From: CAYWWY01 sp964580185
GTDB lineage: Bacteria > Thermotogota > Thermotogae > MWEM01
Length of the DNA: 64,000 nt
Assembly (NCBI GenBank): GCA_964580185.1
Contig: CAZOJQ010000009.1
Location: 5,894 to 69,893, forward strand
Reading direction: 5' to 3'
Part shown: one piece after another, positions 16,405 to 25,095 of the stretch
Layout: the number at the start of each line of letters is the position of its first letter
Position numbering within the stretch: the first letter of the stretch is position 1
Translations under genes and position numbers: made by a program
Notes under the pieces: generated by a model
Databases searched by the model: none
Told to the model about the DNA's origin: nothing
What the model saw: only the letters and a program-made list of their open reading frames with translations

Positions 16405-17820
16405 ATGGGTTCCGAAAAAAGAATCGGGAAGATATCGAGCATCATCGGGCCAGTTGTTGATGTTACATTCGAAGGCGGTGATCTTCCCGAGATATTTAAC
16501 GCCCTGGAAGTGACCGACCCTTCTACAGGCAGAAAACTCGTGCTGGAAGCAGAACAATTGCTTGGGGACAATATTGTGCGAACGGTCGCTCTAGACTCGA
16601 CGGATGGGTTTGTTCGTGGTCTGGATGTTGTGGATACCGGTCAGGCAATCACTATTCCGGTTGGTCCTGAAGTGCTCGGGCGAATGTTTAACCTCCTAGG
16701 AGAACCGATCGATGGAGGCCCCGAAGTGAAAGGAATCGAACAATGGCCCATTCATCGGGATCCCCCTTCCTTAAAAGACCAGGTAACAGATATTGAAATA
16801 TTCGAAACTGGGATCAAAGTTATCGATTTAATCGCACCTTTCCCAAAAGGCGGAAAAATCGGTTTTTTCGGAGGCGCTGGAGTGGGAAAGACTGTTTTGG
16901 TTATGGAGCTTATCCGAAACATCGCCATTGAACACCATGGATTCTCTATGTTTGCTGGTGTAGGCGAACGGACCCGAGAAGGAAACGATTTATGGATGGA
17001 AATGAAAGAAGCAGGCGTTTTGGAGAATACTGTTTTGGTCTTTGGCCAGATGAACGAGCCTCCTGGCGCTCGGTTCCGGGTTGCGCTCACCGCTCTGACC
17101 CTTGCCGAATATTATCGGGATATGGAAGGCCGGGATGTTCTTCTATTTATTGACAATATCTTCCGATTTGTTCAGGCTGGATCGGAAGTTTCCGCTCTCT
17201 TGGGACGGATGCCGAGCGCAGTGGGCTACCAGCCAACATTGGCAACCGATATGGGAGAACTCCAGGAACGGATTACTTCCACCCGAAAAGGATCCATTAC
17301 ATCCGTACAGGCGATTTATGTACCGGCAGACGATATAACCGACCCCGCCCCGGCTACAACCTTTGCTCATTTGGACGCTTCAATCGTTTTATCCCGGCAA
17401 ATTGCCGAATTGGGTCTCTATCCGGCTGTTGATCCTTTGGACTCTAATTCGAAGATCTTGGAGCCCTCCATCGTCGGAGAAAAGCATTATAAAATCGCGC
17501 GCCAGGTACAGGAAGTGTTGCAGCGCTATAAAGAGTTACAGGACATCATTGCGATTTTAGGAATGGAAGAACTATCGGAGGATGACAAGAACACGGTTCT
17601 ACGGGCTCGAAAGATTCAACGGTTTTTGAGTCAGCCAAACTTTGTCGCAGAACGCTTTTCAGGCATCCCAGGAGAATATGTACCCATATCCGAGACTGTA
17701 AAAGGGTTTGAAGAAATCCTGAGCGGAAAACACGATCACCTCCCCGAACAGGCCTTCTTTATGGTTGGGACTGTCGATCAAGCGGTAGAAAAGGCCAACA
17801 GACTCAAAGGGGGAGCATAG
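16405..17820 (+). CDS. atpD: F1-ATP synthase catalytic subunit beta
   Basis: 471 aa, the normal length for F-type beta. It shows the N-terminal crown (GKISSIIGPVVDVTFE), the P-loop GGAGVGKTVLVMELI, the catalytic-glutamate segment FAGVGERTREGNDLWMEM, Walker B DVLLFIDNIFRF and the DELSEED-region equivalent MEELSEDDKNTV. The ATG at 16405 follows AAGGGAGGTACAGGT. Beta carries the catalytic sites of the membrane ATP synthase. Only beta and epsilon are present here; alpha, gamma, delta and the Fo subunits must lie elsewhere if a full enzyme exists. Confidence 0.97.
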   Translation: MGSEKRIGKISSIIGPVVDVTFEGGDLPEIFNALEVTDPSTGRKLVLEAEQLLGDNIVRTVALDSTDGFVRGLDVVDTGQAITIPVGPEVLGRMFNLLGEPIDGGPEVKGIEQWPIHRDPPSLKDQVTDIEIFETGIKVIDLIAPFPKGGKIGFFGGAGVGKTVLVMELIRNIAIEHHGFSMFAGVGERTREGNDLWMEMKEAGVLENTVLVFGQMNEPPGARFRVALTALTLAEYYRDMEGRDVLLFIDNIFRFVQAGSEVSALLGRMPSAVGYQPTLATDMGELQERITSTRKGSITSVQAIYVPADDITDPAPATTFAHLDASIVLSRQIAELGLYPAVDPLDSNSKILEPSIVGEKHYKIARQVQEVLQRYKELQDIIAILGMEELSEDDKNTVLRARKIQRFLSQPNFVAERFSGIPGEYVPISETVKGFEEILSGKHDHLPEQAFFMVGTVDQAVEKANRLKGGA

Positions 17821-17822
17821 GG

Positions 17823-18239
17823 GTGTCCAAGTTTCATTTGGAAATCATTGCTCCAGAGCGCACCGTTTGGTCAGGAACCGTCAATTATGTCACTTTTTGG
17901 ACAAAAGAAGGATCGATGGGGATTTTGTATCATAGGGCCCCGTTGCTTGTCGCTTTGGATATTGCTCCGCTGGAGCTGGTCACTCAAGATCAAACAAGGG
18001 AAACATTCGCGGTCCATGGAGGGATGCTTCTTATGGATGGAACCTTAGCTCGTGTTATTACGGACGCAGCAGAGAAGCCGAATGAAATTGATCTGATCCG
18101 AGCGCAAAAATCCAAGCAAAGGGCTATGGAACAACTGGAAACTGCGAAAACGGAGATGGAACGGGCAAAGATGCAGTTTTCGGTGCGGAAAAACCTCCTT
18201 CGAGAACGATTGGGCGCTCCAAAACCCGGAGAAGGGTAA
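17823..18239 (+). CDS. atpC: F1-ATP synthase subunit epsilon
   Basis: 138 aa with the N-terminal beta-sandwich (FHLEIIAPERTVWSG, GSMGILYHRAPLLVALD) and C-terminal helical hairpin (KSKQRAMEQLETAKTEMERA) of epsilon. It links the gamma rotor to the c ring and can inhibit ATP hydrolysis. The start is GTG at 17823, two bases after the atpD stop; ribosome binding probably uses GGGGGAG inside the atpD end. An eight-base-scale gap to manA shows continued co-transcription. Confidence 0.93.
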   Translation: MSKFHLEIIAPERTVWSGTVNYVTFWTKEGSMGILYHRAPLLVALDIAPLELVTQDQTRETFAVHGGMLLMDGTLARVITDAAEKPNEIDLIRAQKSKQRAMEQLETAKTEMERAKMQFSVRKNLLRERLGAPKPGEG

Positions 18240-18246
18240 GAGTCCC

Positions 18247-19119
18247 GTGTGGATCACCCAACCATTGATGATGTCAAGACCATGGGGGGGCGCCGAGGGT
18301 CTTGCCAACGTATATGGATGTGATCCAAATCATCAAATCGGAGAGGTATGGGTGCTCTCCGGGCTTCCTGGTCAAGAGACTCCCTTGCAGCGGAGCGACA
18401 GTGCTCATTCTTCCTTACCTTCCCAATCCATTGAAGCGCTGACCGGGGAACCGTTTCCTCGATTCCCGATCATGATCAAGGTCATCGAGGCCAAGGAATG
18501 GCTCTCTGTGCAGGTTCATCCAAACGACCCCTTTGCTCGGGAACGCGAATCTGAACCTTGGGGGAAAAGCGAGTTTTGGCTGGTTTTGCAAACCCCTCCA
18601 GAAGGCCAAATCATTAGCGGCCTTCAACACGATTCTTCCCTTCCCTCGCTTCCCGATTTCCAATCTTTCGAAGAAGGCCCCACCAACCCCTTTATGTACA
18701 CACCAGTTCAAACAGGCGATGGGATCTATATTCCCGCAAAAACTGTTCATGCTCTAGGCCCCAACGTCCTGATTCTTGAAATTCAACAAACATCCGAATT
18801 GACCTATCGCATTCATGATTGGGGCCGAGCGCGCGAAATCCATTGGGGAAAAGCGAACTCCCTTCTTTCACATGGGAGCCAACATGCTCAGCTGATTCCC
18901 AAATTCGAATCCTTTGATTGTCCCCATTTTTCGGTCTTGCGGAGAACAGAAGGTATTGTGGAAGGCTTTTGCTGTGTTTTTGCCCTTCAACCGATTTCAA
19001 TCGACCAATGGTCATTACCCAGGTACCACCTCGGGGTCATTCCTTCCAAGCAACGAAGGTGGATCAAAGGAGACCATATCCAAATCGGATTGGGTTCCCA
19101 GAGAGGTTGTGAGGGGTAG
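18247..19119 (+). CDS. manA: Mannose-6-phosphate isomerase, class I
   Basis: A 290-aa zinc cupin-fold isomerase interconverting fructose-6-phosphate and mannose-6-phosphate. Family segments are SRPWGGAEGLANVYG, GEVWVLSG, KVIEAKEWLSVQVHPND (zinc-site Gln and His), GKSEFWLVL (Glu), IYIPAKTVHALG (His) and LEIQQTSELTYRIHDWGR. It is shorter than the 390-aa enteric enzyme and like the compact bacterial form. The start is GTG at 18247, and the gene sits between atpC and ndk with almost no gaps. It may supply mannose for the surface polysaccharides suggested elsewhere in the window. Confidence 0.9.
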   Translation: MWITQPLMMSRPWGGAEGLANVYGCDPNHQIGEVWVLSGLPGQETPLQRSDSAHSSLPSQSIEALTGEPFPRFPIMIKVIEAKEWLSVQVHPNDPFARERESEPWGKSEFWLVLQTPPEGQIISGLQHDSSLPSLPDFQSFEEGPTNPFMYTPVQTGDGIYIPAKTVHALGPNVLILEIQQTSELTYRIHDWGRAREIHWGKANSLLSHGSQHAQLIPKFESFDCPHFSVLRRTEGIVEGFCCVFALQPISIDQWSLPRYHLGVIPSKQRRWIKGDHIQIGLGSQRGCEG

Positions 19120-19124
19120 TGAAT

Positions 19125-19574
19125 ATGGAATGGGAGCGGACTTTTGTTTACTTGAAACCCAATGCAGTTCGCCGCGGATTGGTCGGTGTCATCATCCAAC
19201 GATTCGAGCAGCGGGGTCTGAAGATCGTAGCCCTTAAGATGGAGAAAATGACTTTGGAGCAGTCCCAACTTCTCTATCAGGAACACCGCGAGAAACCGTT
19301 TTTTTCCGATATTGTTCAATTTGTGACTTCCGGTCCCAGTGTATTCATGTTGGTCGATGGCCCTCGAGCGATTGAACTGACCCGCCACGTCATCGGAGAT
19401 ACTGACCCGCTTAAAGCAGGAGCTGGTACCATTCGGGCCGATTTTTCCGTTACTGTGACCCGAAATTTGATCCATGCATCCGATAGTCCCGGAAGCTTCG
19501 AGCGAGAATGGCCGATCTTTTTTTCGGAGTCCGAGATCCTGAAATATCGTTTGGATGTTCAAGACGATCTATAA
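19125..19574 (+). CDS. ndk: Nucleoside diphosphate kinase
   Basis: 149 aa. The enzyme moves the gamma phosphate of ATP to NDPs through a phospho-histidine, here in NLIHASDSPGSFERE. TFVYLKPNAVRRGLVGVII and GDTDPLKAGAGTIRADF are family signatures. The ATG at 19125 is preferred because GAGGGG lies eight bases upstream; a GTG at 19119, overlapping the manA stop, is too close to it. Confidence 0.95.
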   Translation: MEWERTFVYLKPNAVRRGLVGVIIQRFEQRGLKIVALKMEKMTLEQSQLLYQEHREKPFFSDIVQFVTSGPSVFMLVDGPRAIELTRHVIGDTDPLKAGAGTIRADFSVTVTRNLIHASDSPGSFEREWPIFFSESEILKYRLDVQDDL

Positions 19575-19597
19575 ATCTAAACCCAGGAGGGATTAGT

Positions 19598-20536
19598 ATG
19601 GCATATGTTCCAACTAAAGTTTTGCTGGAAGAGGCCCACAAGAATTACTATGCGGTCGGGGCGTTCAACATCAACAACTTGGAATTTCTCCAAGCGATCC
19701 TTGCTGCAGCGGAAGAAGCGCGTTCGCCCGTGCTGATCGAGACAAGCGAAGGGGCCATCAAGTATGCGGGAAAAGGAGATATCATTGCTGGCGCGCAAAT
19801 CCTTTGCGACATGGTCCGCACCATGGCGTCGCGCCTCAAAGTACCCGTTGCCATGCATTTGGATCACGGGAAGGAACTGAAGTATATCATGGCGGCCATT
19901 AAGGCAGGATATGGTTCGGTTATGATCGATGCTTCTGACAAACCCTTTGAGGAGAATCTTTCGGAAACGAGCTATGTCACTCAGATTGCCCATGCAGCGG
20001 GTGTTTCTGTGGAAGCGGAATTGGGAACCCTAAAAGGAATTGAAGACAATGTGGTTTCGGAAGAATCGATTCTTGTAAATCCCGATGAAGCGCAAGAATT
20101 CGTAGAACGAACCAAAGTTGATTTTTTGGCGCCCGCGATCGGAACAAGCCATGGCGCATTCAAATTCAAAGGCGAAGCCAAACTGGATATGCAACGCTTG
20201 CACGAGGTTAAAAAACGAACCAATATTCCTTTGGTTCTGCATGGCGCGTCCAGTGTACCGCAAGATTGGGTAGAAGTCGCAAATCAATACGGAGGGACAA
20301 TCGCAGGAGCAAAAGGCCTTCCCTTGGACGTATTGAAAGAGACCATATCCCACGGGATCAACAAAGTGAATACCGATACCGATTTGCGGATTACCTTTAT
20401 CGCTGTCACCCGAAAGGTATTGGCGGAAAAAGGAGGGGAAATCGATCCTCGGAAGATCTTTATCCCAGCTATAGACGCAGTGAAGTCCGTGATCATGGAA
20501 CGCATGGAAGCATTGGGCTCTTGCAACAGGATATGA
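19598..20536 (+). CDS. fba: Class II fructose-1,6-bisphosphate aldolase
   Basis: A 312-aa zinc aldolase of glycolysis/gluconeogenesis, cleaving fructose-1,6-bisphosphate to dihydroxyacetone phosphate and glyceraldehyde-3-phosphate. The zinc and catalytic residues appear in MHLDHGKELKYI, SVMIDASDKPFEEN, VEAELGTLKGIED, GTSHGAFKF and LVLHGASSVP. The ATG at 19598 has AGGAGGGATTAGT before it; earlier in-frame codons overlap ndk. It is part of the atpD-to-ackA run. Confidence 0.95.
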   Translation: MAYVPTKVLLEEAHKNYYAVGAFNINNLEFLQAILAAAEEARSPVLIETSEGAIKYAGKGDIIAGAQILCDMVRTMASRLKVPVAMHLDHGKELKYIMAAIKAGYGSVMIDASDKPFEENLSETSYVTQIAHAAGVSVEAELGTLKGIEDNVVSEESILVNPDEAQEFVERTKVDFLAPAIGTSHGAFKFKGEAKLDMQRLHEVKKRTNIPLVLHGASSVPQDWVEVANQYGGTIAGAKGLPLDVLKETISHGINKVNTDTDLRITFIAVTRKVLAEKGGEIDPRKIFIPAIDAVKSVIMERMEALGSCNRI

Positions 20537-20603
20537 GCTGTGAGACAGACAGAACGATAAACTATTCGTTTCACAACGAGAATATCGATTAAGGGAGGGC
20601 AAG

Positions 20604-21818
20604 ATGAAGGTATTGGTAATCAACTCCGGGAGTTCTTCCATTAAATATCAATTGTTGGACATGAAAGACGAAACCGTTTTGAGCAAAGGATTATTGGAGC
20701 GGGTTGGGATCCCCGGTTCTTTGCTCAAACATAAAAAAGGGGAAGAAAAGTATACCGTTGAACGTCCGGTTGCCAATCATGATGAAGGACTGAAAATGGT
20801 TCTGGAGATTTTAACCGACTCTAAGATGGGTGTGATCGAAAGCTTAAGCGAGATTCAAGCCATTGGTCATCGGGTCGTCCATGGAGGAGAAAAGTTTGCT
20901 TCTTCCGTGCGTGTCGAGGAAGCTGTGATGCAAGCTCTGGAAGAAAACGCTTACTTGGCCCCATTACACAACCCTCCGAATATTATGGGAATCAAATCAG
21001 CTCTTCGACTTCTACCCGGCGTCCCAAATGTTGCTGTTTTTGACACTGCCTTTCATATGACCATGCCTGAAGAAGCGTATCTGTACGGAATTCCTTTAGA
21101 GTATTATCGTAAGTACAAAATCCGAAGATACGGATTTCATGGAACGTCGCATAAATATGTATCTTATCGGGCCGCTCAGATGGTGGGGAAAGATATTGCT
21201 TCAATGAAGATCATTACTTGTCACCTGGGGAATGGAGCCTCGATTGCCGCCATCAAAAACGGAAAGTCTGTGGATACCTCTATGGGATTCACGCCTTTGG
21301 AAGGACTGATCATGGGGACTCGTTCAGGAGACCTTGACCCAGCCATCTTGGTCTTTCTCCAGGAAAAAGAAGATATGACCGTAGAAGAACTATACAACCT
21401 ACTGAACAAAAAAAGCGGCATGCTGGGACTAACAGACGGTTTTTCAAGCGATATGAGGGACATAGAGGATAAAGCGATCGATCAGGAACCCATTTGCCGC
21501 AGAGCATTCGATGTATACGAGTATCGAGTCGCCAAATACATCGGCGCCTATTGCGCGGCGATGAATGGCGTGGATGCGATCGTGTTCACCGCTGGGGTTG
21601 GGGAGAATGGACCCATCATGCGGCAGGAGATCTGTGATCGATACTTGGGGTACTTGGGTATTCGGATCGATTCCCAGAAAAATGATGTGAAAGGCGTTGA
21701 GCGGATCATCTCCACACCTGATTCCCAGGTTGCGGTTTTGATCGTTCCAACCAACGAAGAATTGGTCATCGCAAGAGACACGAAAGAAATCGTCGAAAAG
21801 AATCTGAAATCCATTTAG
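20604..21818 (+). CDS. ackA: Acetate kinase
   Basis: A 404-aa ASKHA-fold kinase making ATP and acetate from acetyl phosphate in the last step of fermentation. Signatures are VLVINSGSSSIKYQLLD at the N-terminus and RRYGFHGTSHKYVS with HLGNGASIAAIKNGKSVDTS in the middle. The ATG follows AAGGGAGGGCAAG. A 67-bp gap separates it from fba, with no clear promoter, so it is probably the last gene of the run. Phosphotransacetylase is not in the window. Confidence 0.97.
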   Translation: MKVLVINSGSSSIKYQLLDMKDETVLSKGLLERVGIPGSLLKHKKGEEKYTVERPVANHDEGLKMVLEILTDSKMGVIESLSEIQAIGHRVVHGGEKFASSVRVEEAVMQALEENAYLAPLHNPPNIMGIKSALRLLPGVPNVAVFDTAFHMTMPEEAYLYGIPLEYYRKYKIRRYGFHGTSHKYVSYRAAQMVGKDIASMKIITCHLGNGASIAAIKNGKSVDTSMGFTPLEGLIMGTRSGDLDPAILVFLQEKEDMTVEELYNLLNKKSGMLGLTDGFSSDMRDIEDKAIDQEPICRRAFDVYEYRVAKYIGAYCAAMNGVDAIVFTAGVGENGPIMRQEICDRYLGYLGIRIDSQKNDVKGVERIISTPDSQVAVLIVPTNEELVIARDTKEIVEKNLKSI

Positions 21819-21850
21819 CCAAGAACCCGCAAAAACCGACCCCCATTAAA

Positions 21851-21879
21851 CAAAAGCAGGAATTGCTTCCTGCTTTTGT
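21851..21879. terminator. Bidirectional terminator between ackA and groEL
   Basis: CAAAAGCAGGAA and TTCCTGCTTTTG form a 12-bp stem with a tiny loop. T-rich tracts on both strands suit termination of the convergent ackA and groEL transcripts. Confidence 0.8.
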
Positions 21880-21908
21880 CTTTATGGAGTCCTTCAATGA
21901 GTCAATTC

Positions 21909-23537
21909 TTACATTCCGTAATCGGGCATGGGGGGTGTTTCTGGTTTTTTCTCTTCGGGTTTGTCAACTACTAAGACTTCTGTGGTCAGCAACATGGCTG
22001 CGATGGAGGCTGCATTCTGCAAGGCGCTTCGAGCCACTTTCGTCGGATCTACAATTCCCGCTTCCACAAGATTCCGATAGTCATTCCTCAACGCATCGTA
22101 TCCCCATGATGGATCATTCTTTTCCATAATTTTCTCGATGATGATGGATCCTTCGACGCCAGCGTTCAGAGCAATCAGACGGATGGGTATTTCCAAAGCC
22201 TTAGCAACAATGGATGCCCCTACGCGTTCTTCAATGATGGGAAGAGAATCGATGATTTTTTCCACGGCAGTTTTGGCCAGAAGCAGTGTTACGCCACCGC
22301 CCGCGATAACCCCTTCTTCGACAGCGGCTCGAGTTGCGCTCAAAGCGTCTTCAATCCGATGTTTCTTTTCTTTCAGTTCTGTCTCGGTCGCGGCGCCTAC
22401 CTTGATGACTGCCACACCACCGGCCAACTTGGCCATGCGTTCCTGAAGGGTTTCTTTCTCATATTCAGAGGTTGTTCCTTCAATCTGCTTCTTGATTTGG
22501 GCAATCCGATCCTTGATCCCTTTTTCGCTTCCCTTTCCATCAACAATGATGGTATCGTCTTTCTTGATTCGAATCATGGAGGCGGTTCCCATATCCGCTA
22601 AGGTTGCGTTTTCGAGGGTTCTTCCGATCTCTTCGCTGATCACGAGTCCGCCTGTAAGGATCGCAATATCCTCAAGCATTGCCTTTCTGCGGTCTCCAAA
22701 TCCGGGTGCTTTGACTGCGCATGATTCAAGGGTTCCCTTGAGCTTGTTCAATACCAATGTGGTCAATGCTTCCCCTTCGACATCTTCCGAAATGATCAAT
22801 AGAGGTTTTCCCGCTTGGGCAACCTTTTCCAACAGAGGAATAATGGGTTTGATCGCGGTGAGCTTCTTATCGGTGATGAGAATGTAGGGTTCTTTCAAGA
22901 CTACTTCCATCTTCTCTGCATCCGTCACGAAATAGGGGGAAATGTATCCGCGGTCGAACTGCATCCCTTCGGTAAAATCCACAAACGTCTCCATAGTCTT
23001 GGAATCCTCTACGGTAATAACGCCATCTTCTCCGACGCGATCCATGGCATCTGCGATGAGTTTTCCTACTTCATCATCATTGTTTGCGCTAATCGCGGCC
23101 ACATGAGCAATATCTTCCTTGCTGGAAAGCTTATGGCTGTGCTTCTTAATCTCTTCTACGGCTGCATCTACGGCTTTGTGAATCCCTTTCTTCATAACCA
23201 TTGGATTCGTGCCAGCCGCAATGTTCTTCAATCCTTCTTTAATAATGGACTGTGCAAGCACTGTCGCTGTGGTTGTCCCATCACCTGCTACATCGTTTGT
23301 CTTGGAAGCGACTTCTTTCAACAACTGGGCACCCAGGTTCTCAAACTTGTCTTCCAATTCGATTTCTTTCGCGATCGATACACCATCATTCGTAACAGTA
23401 GGACTTCCCCAGCTCTTCTCCAGGATTACGTTCCTGCCTCTGGGACCTAGGGTAATTTTTACGGCATCGGCCAGCTTATTCATACCGCGCTCAAGTGCGC
23501 GTCTTGCTTCTTCATCAAATTTCATTAACTTTGGCAT
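21909..23537 (-). CDS. groEL: Chaperonin GroEL (Hsp60)
   Basis: A 542-aa cytosolic chaperonin that forms the folding chamber closed by GroES. Equatorial motifs are VKITLGPRGRNVILEKSWG, NDVAGDGTTTATVLAQSI and VEEGVIAGGGVTLL; the apical YISPYFVTD is also present. The C-terminal tail ends PPMPDYGM, a short version of the usual Gly-Met repeat. The ATG at 23537 follows GGGAGGTGACGAAT; an upstream GTG lies inside that ribosome site. It lies 18 bp after groES. Confidence 0.97.
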   Translation of the reverse strand: MPKLMKFDEEARRALERGMNKLADAVKITLGPRGRNVILEKSWGSPTVTNDGVSIAKEIELEDKFENLGAQLLKEVASKTNDVAGDGTTTATVLAQSIIKEGLKNIAAGTNPMVMKKGIHKAVDAAVEEIKKHSHKLSSKEDIAHVAAISANNDDEVGKLIADAMDRVGEDGVITVEDSKTMETFVDFTEGMQFDRGYISPYFVTDAEKMEVVLKEPYILITDKKLTAIKPIIPLLEKVAQAGKPLLIISEDVEGEALTTLVLNKLKGTLESCAVKAPGFGDRRKAMLEDIAILTGGLVISEEIGRTLENATLADMGTASMIRIKKDDTIIVDGKGSEKGIKDRIAQIKKQIEGTTSEYEKETLQERMAKLAGGVAVIKVGAATETELKEKKHRIEDALSATRAAVEEGVIAGGGVTLLLAKTAVEKIIDSLPIIEERVGASIVAKALEIPIRLIALNAGVEGSIIIEKIMEKNDPSWGYDALRNDYRNLVEAGIVDPTKVARSALQNAASIAAMLLTTEVLVVDKPEEKKPETPPMPDYGM

Positions 23538-23555
23538 ATTCGTCACCTCCCTGTT

Positions 23556-23822
23556 TTATTCTTCGATTACTGCCAAAATGTCTGTAGCATCAATCAACAG
23601 ATGATCTTCATCGTTGATTTTGATTTCAGACCCTGCATACTTGGAGAAGATGATCTTATCCCCTGGATTCAGATCGATATCTTCCAATTTACCCACAGCA
23701 ACGACAACCGCTTTTTGGGGTTTCTCTTTGCTCGTGTCGGGAAGGACAATTCCGCCTTCAGTCCTTTTCTCTTCCGTAATGGGTTTGATCAATACACGAT
23801 TGCCCAACGGTTTGATACTCAT
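23556..23822 (-). CDS. groES: Co-chaperonin GroES (Hsp10)
   Basis: 88 aa with IKPLGNRVLIKPI, the mobile-loop region EEKRTEGGIVLPDTSKEKPQ and the base segment GDKIIFSKYAGSEIK. The heptameric lid binds GroEL through the mobile loop. The ATG at 23822 is preceded by AGGAGGTGGAATTC. The upstream region carries a promoter and CIRCE operator, so HrcA heat-shock control is expected; hrcA is not in the window. Confidence 0.96.
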   Translation of the reverse strand: MSIKPLGNRVLIKPITEEKRTEGGIVLPDTSKEKPQKAVVVAVGKLEDIDLNPGDKIIFSKYAGSEIKINDEDHLLIDATDILAVIEE

Positions 23823-23842
23823 GAATTCCACCTCCTTATTTT

Positions 23843-23869
23843 TTAGCACTCTAAGGGTGTAAGTGCTAA
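23843..23869. promoter_or_regulatory. CIRCE operator (HrcA site) of groESL
   Basis: TTAGCACTC-N9-AAGTGCTAA matches the CIRCE consensus (TTAGCACTC-N9-GAGTGCTAA) with one mismatch. It lies between the promoter and the groES start, the usual position for HrcA repression. Confidence 0.9.
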
Positions 23870-23873
23870 CGGT

Positions 23874-23902
23874 ATCATACAAAAAAAACGAAAAGTTTTC
23901 AA
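23874..23902 (-). promoter_or_regulatory. Sigma-70-type promoter of groESL
   Basis: On the minus strand TTGAAA (23897-23902) and TATGAT (23874-23879) are 17 bp apart, and CIRCE begins five bases downstream of the -10. Confidence 0.85.
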
Positions 23903-24051
23903 TCTCTCTTTCGGTTGATTACGGACGGTGTACGTCTTTCTAGAGCCTTTATATGGGTCTATCGTTCGTTTTCTCGGATATACGAAATATATCTTATACT
24001 TTCGCAATTTATCAAATGATTCCCGGGATTTTGTTCCAATAGCCCTTTTGC

Positions 24052-24080
24052 TTGAAATCGGATCAAAAGTATGATATACT
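24052..24080 (+). promoter_or_regulatory. Promoter for the tRNA-Ser/tRNA-Arg pair
   Basis: TTGAAA and TATACT at 17-bp spacing, 19 bp upstream of the first tRNA base. Confidence 0.75.
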
Positions 24081-24099
24081 ACCACCGAATTGCAGTGAT

Positions 24100-24189
<90 letters not shown>

Positions 24190-24201
24190 ATTCGTATCGT
24201 T

Positions 24202-24277
24202 GTGCTCGTAGCTTAACGGATAGAGCATCACACTGCGGATGTGAAGGTTGGGAGTTCAAATCTCCCCGAGCACACCA
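24202..24277 (+). tRNA. tRNA-Arg (anticodon GCG)
   Basis: 76 bases including CCA: acceptor GTGCTCG/CGAGCAC, D arm, anticodon stem TCACA/TGTGA with loop CTGCGGA, T arm GGGAG-TTCAAAT-CTCCC. Reading positions 34-36 gives anticodon GCG (CGC/CGU codons). Most bacteria instead have an ACG tRNA whose A34 becomes inosine. Confidence 0.9.
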
Positions 24278-24305
24278 AAAAAACCACCCCTACGGGTGGT
24301 TTTTT
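24278..24305. terminator. Terminator between tRNA-Arg and the PHP gene
   Basis: AACCACCC-CTAC-GGGTGGTT with A-rich and T-rich flanks works in both directions, for the tRNA transcript and for the PHP gene on the other strand. Confidence 0.85.
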
Positions 24306-24321
24306 CATGGTGCCCACTCGA

Positions 24322-25086
24322 TTAACAGCAGATATACCGGGAGATGGGTTCCATTTCCCACCGGCGGTGGGCAAGATTAAAGGTAGATAAATACCGGAAT
24401 CCGAGATCTTGGAGCAACCGAAGCCCTTTTTGAACGTGCCTTCCCACCGAGTCTAGACCATGCGCATCGGATCCGATCGTTATAACAGTTCCACCCATCT
24501 CCCGATACAGGGAAAGCATCTGGATATCCGGGTGTGGAAGGCCATATTCGTTTTTCCCATTTCCATAGACTTTTGTGTTGAGTTCCACTCCTTTACCTGT
24601 TTGGATCAATCGTTGGAAGATATCCCGGATCAGTCCAAACAAATCCTTCCCAAACGGTTGAAAGGAAGGTTCATACCTCCTGGGAAAGTCCAGGTGCCCC
24701 AGAACATGAAATTGATCGAACTGATGAATACAGTGCCAAACTCGTTCCAGGTAGGCTTGATAGCTTCTTTGACCTTCGGAAAGAGGAACGAACCATTCAT
24801 GGATGGACAGAATTACAAAATCAAAAATCCGGAAATCATCCGCAATAGGAACCAATCCATTCCATCCGAGTTCAACCCCAGCGATCAGTCCAAGGTCCCT
24901 GAGATGATTTGCATAAACAAAAGGGGAAAACTGGTTTTCAAGCAACCAGTCTCCCACATAAGTATATTCAAAGTGATCCGTAACACAGAAATTTAGAATC
25001 CCTTTCCGCTTGACTTCTACCAAAAGCTCCTCAATCGTGGTTTTGGAATCAGGGGAAAAGCGCGTATGAATATGATAGTCGATCAA
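24322..25086 (-). CDS. PHP-domain phosphoesterase (histidinol-phosphatase HisJ-like)
   Basis: A 254-aa PHP-fold metal hydrolase. Metal ligands are visible in YHIHTRFSPDS, CVTDHFEYT, GVELGW, LSIHEW, VLGHLDFPRRY, and IGSDAHGLDS near the C-terminus. HisJ-type histidinol phosphatases have this size and order, but no other histidine gene is nearby, so the substrate is open. The start appears to be TTG at 25086 after GTAAGGG. It lies nine bases downstream of the PDZ-like gene and is probably co-transcribed with it. Confidence 0.8.
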   Translation of the reverse strand: MIDYHIHTRFSPDSKTTIEELLVEVKRKGILNFCVTDHFEYTYVGDWLLENQFSPFVYANHLRDLGLIAGVELGWNGLVPIADDFRIFDFVILSIHEWFVPLSEGQRSYQAYLERVWHCIHQFDQFHVLGHLDFPRRYEPSFQPFGKDLFGLIRDIFQRLIQTGKGVELNTKVYGNGKNEYGLPHPDIQMLSLYREMGGTVITIGSDAHGLDSVGRHVQKGLRLLQDLGFRYLSTFNLAHRRWEMEPISRYICC

Positions 25087-25095
25087 ACGAAACCC

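Noticed and set aside
22815..23450. A 211-codon plus-strand open frame inside groEL
   Set aside because: It is antisense to a highly conserved gene, has no ribosome site and no recognisable motif; it follows from groEL codon use.
23977..23993. Inverted repeat GATATA-CGAAA-TATATC between groES and tRNA-Ser
   Set aside because: It is a short AT-rich palindrome away from both promoters; no family operator matches.
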